DNA from: Chloroflexi bacterium HGW-Chloroflexi-10
GTDB taxonomy: Bacteria; Chloroflexota; Anaerolineae; Anaerolineales; Anaerolineaceae
Assembly: GCA_002840755.1 (NCBI GenBank)
Contig: PHBZ01000001.1
Coordinates: forward strand, 310,001-374,000
DNA length: 64,000 bases
Direction: 5' to 3'
The position numbers and the translations under genes were made by a program. The notes under the pieces were generated by a model. The model worked only from the letters and a program-made list of their open reading frames with translations, ran no database searches and was not told where the DNA came from. Each line of letters starts with the position of its first letter. Positions within the stretch are counted from its first letter, which is position 1. Positions 60,667-64,000 of this stretch are shown piece by piece.

Positions 60667-61392
60667 ATGAAAACGATTGGTATGATTGGCGGGATGAGTT
60701 GGGAATCTTCTGAGGAGTATTATCGATACATCAATGAGGGGATTAAAGAAAAATTAGGAGGTTTTCATTCTGCTAAGTGTGTAATGGTATCAATTGATTT
60801 CAGTCCGATGGAAGCTGCGATGCGCAGCGGAGATTGGGATAGCATAACGGCTATTCTGGTGGATGCTGCCCAGCGCCTGGAGCGCAGTGGTGCGGATTTT
60901 ATTCTCATTTGTACAAACACGATGCATAAAATGGCGCCCCAGGTTCAGCAAGCGGTTAGTATTCCTATATTACATATTATTGATGCAACCGTGACGGCGG
61001 TCAAAGCAGCCGGTATGGATACAATCGGTTTGTTGGGCACCCGCTTCACGATGGAAGAACAATTTTACGCCGCTAGATTGGCGGAAGTTCATGGATTAAA
61101 GGTGCTCATTCCTGAAGCGGAAGAGCGCACCGAGGTACACCGGATCATATTTGATGAGTTATGCCTTGGGAGCATTTTGCCGCAATCACGGGCTGCATAC
61201 CAGCAAATCATCCGCTCCTTACAGGCAAAAGGTGCCCAGGGGATTATATTGGGGTGTACTGAAATTGGTTTGCTTCTCCGGCCCGAGGATAGTGAATTAC
61301 CGTTATTTGACACAACCAAATTACACGCTAAAGCCGCGGTGGATTACGCCCTGGATTTGTTGGGTGATGAGGTAATGAAATCCGTCGGTTAA
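60667..61392 (+). CDS. Aspartate/glutamate racemase family protein
   Basis: ATG 60667 after GGGAGAAG gives 241 residues of the Asp/Glu racemase fold: TIGMIGGMSWESSEEYYRYI, the first catalytic Cys in LICTNTMHKMAP, the second in ILGCTEIGLLL. These cofactor-free enzymes interconvert L- and D-aspartate or a related acid by two Cys residues. The pattern fits YgeA/RacX-like racemases with broad range. A TTG at 60649 is an alternative without support. Confidence 0.87.
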   Translation: MKTIGMIGGMSWESSEEYYRYINEGIKEKLGGFHSAKCVMVSIDFSPMEAAMRSGDWDSITAILVDAAQRLERSGADFILICTNTMHKMAPQVQQAVSIPILHIIDATVTAVKAAGMDTIGLLGTRFTMEEQFYAARLAEVHGLKVLIPEAEERTEVHRIIFDELCLGSILPQSRAAYQQIIRSLQAKGAQGIILGCTEIGLLLRPEDSELPLFDTTKLHAKAAVDYALDLLGDEVMKSVG

Positions 61393-61417
61393 AGGCGGAT
61401 TGTGAAAGGTATGGAAG

Positions 61418-62278
61418 ATGGAAGAACAGTTGCGCCAGTGGTTTTTGGATTGGATAAATACGGTGGTTTACCTGCCAGATGCAATATTGGAAAAAGAGTG
61501 GTACTGGCAAGGGTACGATGAAGGCTTACGCATGTCATTTCTCCGCGTTCAGGAAGAATTGCGTTCGCTGGATAGTGAGCTGGCGCTTTTACGCCGCCAA
61601 ACCGGTAAAGGCTTTACATCAGCCCAAACCATTCTGAGTGGATACCACCAGGCTTATTGGGAATTACGCCTGATTTATGCAGCCGTGGATAACCAGTTAG
61701 CCGATCGGATACCTAAAGAAAAAGAATGGTCGTTGCGCGATATTCTTTACCATTTGATTGAAACAGAATGGGCCTTTTATGGGCTGTTTCGTTATACTTT
61801 CCGTTATGCTGGTACCAAACCGGAATGGCCGCAGGGAAAAGCGCCGGAAAGTTTTATGACTGAACATTTTGAAATTGAAGGTCAGTTCAGGGAATCGATC
61901 TTTACCGGAGATATCACCACTATGCTCGGTTTTTACGATCAGTTGCATCAGCGGGTGCTATTGGGATTAAAAGAATTCCCGGACGGTCGTTTGTCTGATC
62001 CGATATTTTTTTGGGAACCGCAGCCTATGCCGGCCCGTTTTCGTCTGATCCGTTTTGAATCACATTTACACCAGCATACTATTCAGGCAGAGAAAACATT
62101 GGGGCAGCTCAAAGTCAACACAACAGAAATAAAGCACTTATTACGAAACTGCGCCCAAACTTTTGCGGAAGTGGAAGCGGGATTGGTGTTTTTTCCGGAT
62201 GATGCGGGGGATCTTATTCGCAAACGTCTGGATTCTTTGCAGAAATTATCCGGAGCAGTGCGCCTGATTCTGCAATAA
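61418..62278 (+). CDS. DinB-family protein
   Basis: The 286-residue protein has a DinB-like four-helix bundle in its central and C-terminal part: WSLRDILYHLIETEWAFYG (metal His), and RFESHLHQHTIQAEKTL with more His residues. The family includes metal-dependent thiol transferases and hydrolases; this is longer than most, with an extra helical N-terminal 90 residues and C-terminal coiled helices. Function unknown. The ATG overlaps no neighbour, and a short GGAAG precedes it. Confidence 0.7.
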   Translation: MEEQLRQWFLDWINTVVYLPDAILEKEWYWQGYDEGLRMSFLRVQEELRSLDSELALLRRQTGKGFTSAQTILSGYHQAYWELRLIYAAVDNQLADRIPKEKEWSLRDILYHLIETEWAFYGLFRYTFRYAGTKPEWPQGKAPESFMTEHFEIEGQFRESIFTGDITTMLGFYDQLHQRVLLGLKEFPDGRLSDPIFFWEPQPMPARFRLIRFESHLHQHTIQAEKTLGQLKVNTTEIKHLLRNCAQTFAEVEAGLVFFPDDAGDLIRKRLDSLQKLSGAVRLILQ

Positions 62279-62294
62279 TTTCTAAAATTGCTTA

Positions 62295-62323
62295 TTGACG
62301 TGGGTTTTCATTTTGTCTATAAT
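62295..62323 (+). promoter_or_regulatory. Strong promoter of the xylose operon
   Basis: TTGACG (62295-62300) and TATAAT (62318-62323) with a 17-base spacer. It lies 137 bases before xylA. Confidence 0.82.
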
Positions 62324-62348
62324 TAGTTTGTTGCGAATACAAACAAAA
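62323..62348 (+). promoter_or_regulatory. XylR-like operator just after the -10 box
   Basis: The half-sites GTTTGT (62326-62331) and ACAAAC (62339-62344) are inverted with seven bases between, inside TTAGTTTGTT-N7-CAAACAAAA. The layout resembles the operator of ROK-family XylR repressors in Firmicutes, which carry TTAGTTTGTT/AACAAACTAA arms. It overlaps the transcription start, so binding would block it. The repressor gene is not in the window. Confidence 0.62.
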
Positions 62349-62459
62349 TGCCTGACGTTATCCATCCGGAAAATTATTCATTAAAACCGTTGAATAATAT
62401 CCCAGGCGTTTTGATTGATTTGTGCTTCAAAACAAATCCCATTTAGGAGTGAAAATAAC

Positions 62460-63629
62460 ATGAGTGACCGTTTCTCCCCCACGCCGGAACAAAAATTTAC
62501 CTTTGGTCTATGGACATTGGGTAACAAAGGCAGTGATCCGTTCGGAAGTGCAACCCGTCCGGGTTTATCACCCGTGGAAATTGGCCGGATGATTGCGGAT
62601 GTAGGCGCCTATGGCGTCAATTTTCATGATAATGATCTGGTGCCGATTGATGCCACCCCGGCTGAACGCGACCAGATTGTGCGTGACTTCAAAAAAATGC
62701 TGGAAGAAACCGGCCTGAAAGTCCCTATGGCCACAACCAATCTGTTTTATGATCCGGTATTCAAAGATGGTGCTTTTACAGCTAATGACCCCCGGGTTCG
62801 TGCTTATGCTATTCAAAAAACGTTGAAGGCTATCGATCTGGGAGCCGAATTTGGTGCTGGCGTGTACGTCTTCTGGGGTGGGCGTGAGGGTTTGGAAACG
62901 GATGCTGCAAAAAATCCTGCAGTCGCTACGCAGCGTTTCCGCGAAGCCATGAACTTCTTTTGCGAATATGTGATCGATAATGGCTATGGGATGAAGCTCG
63001 CTTTGGAACCCAAACCCAATGAACCACGCGGGGATATGTTCCTGGCTACCGTTGGACATGCGTTGGGCTTCATCGAGACTCTGGATCATCCGGAGATGGT
63101 TGGGGTTAACCCGGAAGTAGCCCACGAGCAAATGGCCGGGCTTAATTTCTTGCATGGCGTTGCTCAGGCTTGGGAACGCGGCAAACTTTTCCACATTGAT
63201 TTGAATGATCAATATTTTGGCCGTTACGACCAGGACTTCCGTTTTGGTATGGCTGATATCAAACGTGCCTTTATGCTGGTTAAATTCCTCGAAGACGTAA
63301 ACTACGAGGGCAGCCGCCATTTTGATGCGCATGCTTTCCGCACAGAGGATTACGAAGGCGTGAAAGATTTTGCGCGGGGTTGTATGCGTACCTATATGAT
63401 CCTAAAAGAAAAAGCGGAACAATGGAACAAAGACTCTGAAATTCAGGCGATTATTGCCGATCTGAACTCGGATCAGGATGGCGCCAATGCGCTCTTGGGC
63501 GCTTACAGCCCGGAGGCCGCACAGAAATTGAAGGCGGCAGCGCTGGATCGCTCTGTTATTGCCAAACGCGGCATGCGCTATGAGCGTCTCGATCAATTAA
63601 CCATGGAAATAATCCTGGGTGTGCGCTAA
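62460..63629 (+). CDS. xylA: Xylose isomerase
   Basis: ATG 62460 after AGGAGT gives 389 residues, the size of the short, class I (actinobacterial type) enzyme. Motifs: [26 protein letters not shown] (catalytic His), [18 protein letters not shown] (metal Glu), [14 protein letters not shown]. It converts D-xylose to D-xylulose with two Mg2+/Mn2+/Co2+. The frame opens at 62415 without a ribosome site. It is followed 23 bases later by xylulokinase. Confidence 0.95.
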   Translation: MSDRFSPTPEQKFTFGLWTLGNKGSDPFGSATRPGLSPVEIGRMIADVGAYGVNFHDNDLVPIDATPAERDQIVRDFKKMLEETGLKVPMATTNLFYDPVFKDGAFTANDPRVRAYAIQKTLKAIDLGAEFGAGVYVFWGGREGLETDAAKNPAVATQRFREAMNFFCEYVIDNGYGMKLALEPKPNEPRGDMFLATVGHALGFIETLDHPEMVGVNPEVAHEQMAGLNFLHGVAQAWERGKLFHIDLNDQYFGRYDQDFRFGMADIKRAFMLVKFLEDVNYEGSRHFDAHAFRTEDYEGVKDFARGCMRTYMILKEKAEQWNKDSEIQAIIADLNSDQDGANALLGAYSPEAAQKLKAAALDRSVIAKRGMRYERLDQLTMEIILGVR

Positions 63630-63652
63630 ACCCGGAAAGAGAAGGGTAGCGC

Positions 63653-64000
63653 ATGTCTGATCAAAAATATTTATTAGGAATTGATATCTCCACCACCGGT
63701 GCCAAGGCCTTGCTGATCAATTCACAAGGCGAGGTGCTGGCAACTGCCACCACGGCGTTGCATTTATCCATGCCGCAGCCCTTATGGTCCGAGCAGGACC
63801 CTCAGGAATGGTGGCAGGGTGTATGCGAAAGCGTAAAAGCTGCTCTGACCCAAACTAACTTGAATAGCGCTGATATCTGCGCGGTGGGTCTCACCGGACA
63901 AATGCACGGCCTGGTCATGCTGGATGAGAATGGTACTGTATTACGCCCCGCCATTTTATGGAACGATCAGCGTACATCCGCCCAATGCGATCAGATTCGC
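63653..64000 (+). CDS. xylB: Xylulokinase, N-terminal 116 residues (cut by window edge)
   Basis: ATG 63653 after GAAGGG; the frame stays open to the window end. The visible part has the FGGY-kinase phosphate-1 loop GIDISTTGAKALLI and GLTGQMHGLVMLDENG, then ILWNDQRTSAQ, all typical of XylB. It phosphorylates D-xylulose to xylulose 5-phosphate. It is in one operon with xylA. Confidence 0.92.
   Translation, partial: MSDQKYLLGIDISTTGAKALLINSQGEVLATATTALHLSMPQPLWSEQDPQEWWQGVCESVKAALTQTNLNSADICAVGLTGQMHGLVMLDENGTVLRPAILWNDQRTSAQCDQIR

Noticed and set aside
1..64000. tRNA, rRNA, CRISPR arrays, insertion sequences, prophage
   Set aside because: No matching sequences were recognised on reading; a dedicated search (tRNAscan, ISfinder) was not possible.

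Overview
The window is about 64 kb of gene-dense bacterial DNA of moderate G+C, with no rRNA, tRNA, CRISPR array or insertion sequence that I could recognise. The gene style suggests a Chloroflexota bacterium, perhaps class Anaerolineae: CAP-LysM surface proteins with Thr/Pro stalks, many GNAT acetyltransferases, an XRE-TM-LamG regulator, RCC1 propellers, MASE1-GGDEF and a transmembrane FHA protein beside a PP2C phosphatase. This placement is an inference from protein families, not from a marker gene. Many true starts lie downstream of the longest ORF start, chosen here by Shine-Dalgarno position or signal peptide. TTG, GTG and apparently one CTG start are used.

Region 1 (1-12 kb): the N-terminal part of a Reg_prop sensor (minus strand, runs off the left edge), a family 39 glycosyltransferase, small membrane proteins, a VWA-like/TM/FHA protein overlapping a membrane PP2C phosphatase, the Mg2+ transporter MgtE with a possible acidic/Pro leader peptide, a HEAT-like protein, two related CBS-pair proteins, and a GNAT-TrmO fusion coupled to another GNAT.

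Region 2 (13-24.2 kb): an erythrin-VIT1 (MbfA-like) iron/manganese exporter, TauE/SafE and YccF membrane proteins, a site-2 protease, 2-dehydropantoate reductase, a run of small metabolic genes (cupin_5, VOC, degenerate M50, Nudix, EamA, DUF3267), a TipA-like MerR regulator with a textbook 19-bp-spacer promoter and probable leaderless mRNA, and a MASE1 diguanylate cyclase.

Region 3 (24.4-37.8 kb): PyrB with an Arg-to-Gln change in its STRTR motif, ATP-type PEP carboxykinase, acetyltransferases, two tandem CAP-LysM proteins, an XRE-TM-LamG regulator divergent from a 14-repeat RCC1 protein, and gatCA.

Region 4 (38-57.7 kb) is the most distinctive. A BMP-type nucleoside/purine-like ABC importer (38.0-42.7 kb, minus strand) is followed, beyond TerC and two acetyltransferase-like genes, by a same-strand catabolic island: FdrA/AllF-like and AllG/YlbE-like subunits of an oxamate-carbamoyltransferase-type enzyme, a double cyclase-family hydrolase with one degenerate half, a three-subunit molybdenum hydroxylase that lacks the CO-dehydrogenase active-site loop, a CoxG-like protein and an NCS2 nucleobase permease. 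The simplest reading is uptake, hydroxylation, ring opening and phosphorolytic carbamoyl release from an N-heterocycle such as a purine, pyrimidine or hydantoin-like compound. AllH and carbamate kinase are not in the window. The fdrA promoter carries a perfect 12-bp inverted repeat over its -35 box, and its core is 23/31 identical to the promoter of the GNAT-like gene upstream, whose leader contains an intrinsic terminator.

Region 5 (57.7-64 kb): an NmrA-like reductase, hypothetical proteins, a MoaD/ThiS-like protein, GNAT, Asp/Glu racemase, DinB, and the start of a xylose operon (xylA, partial xylB) with a strong promoter and a XylR-like operator.
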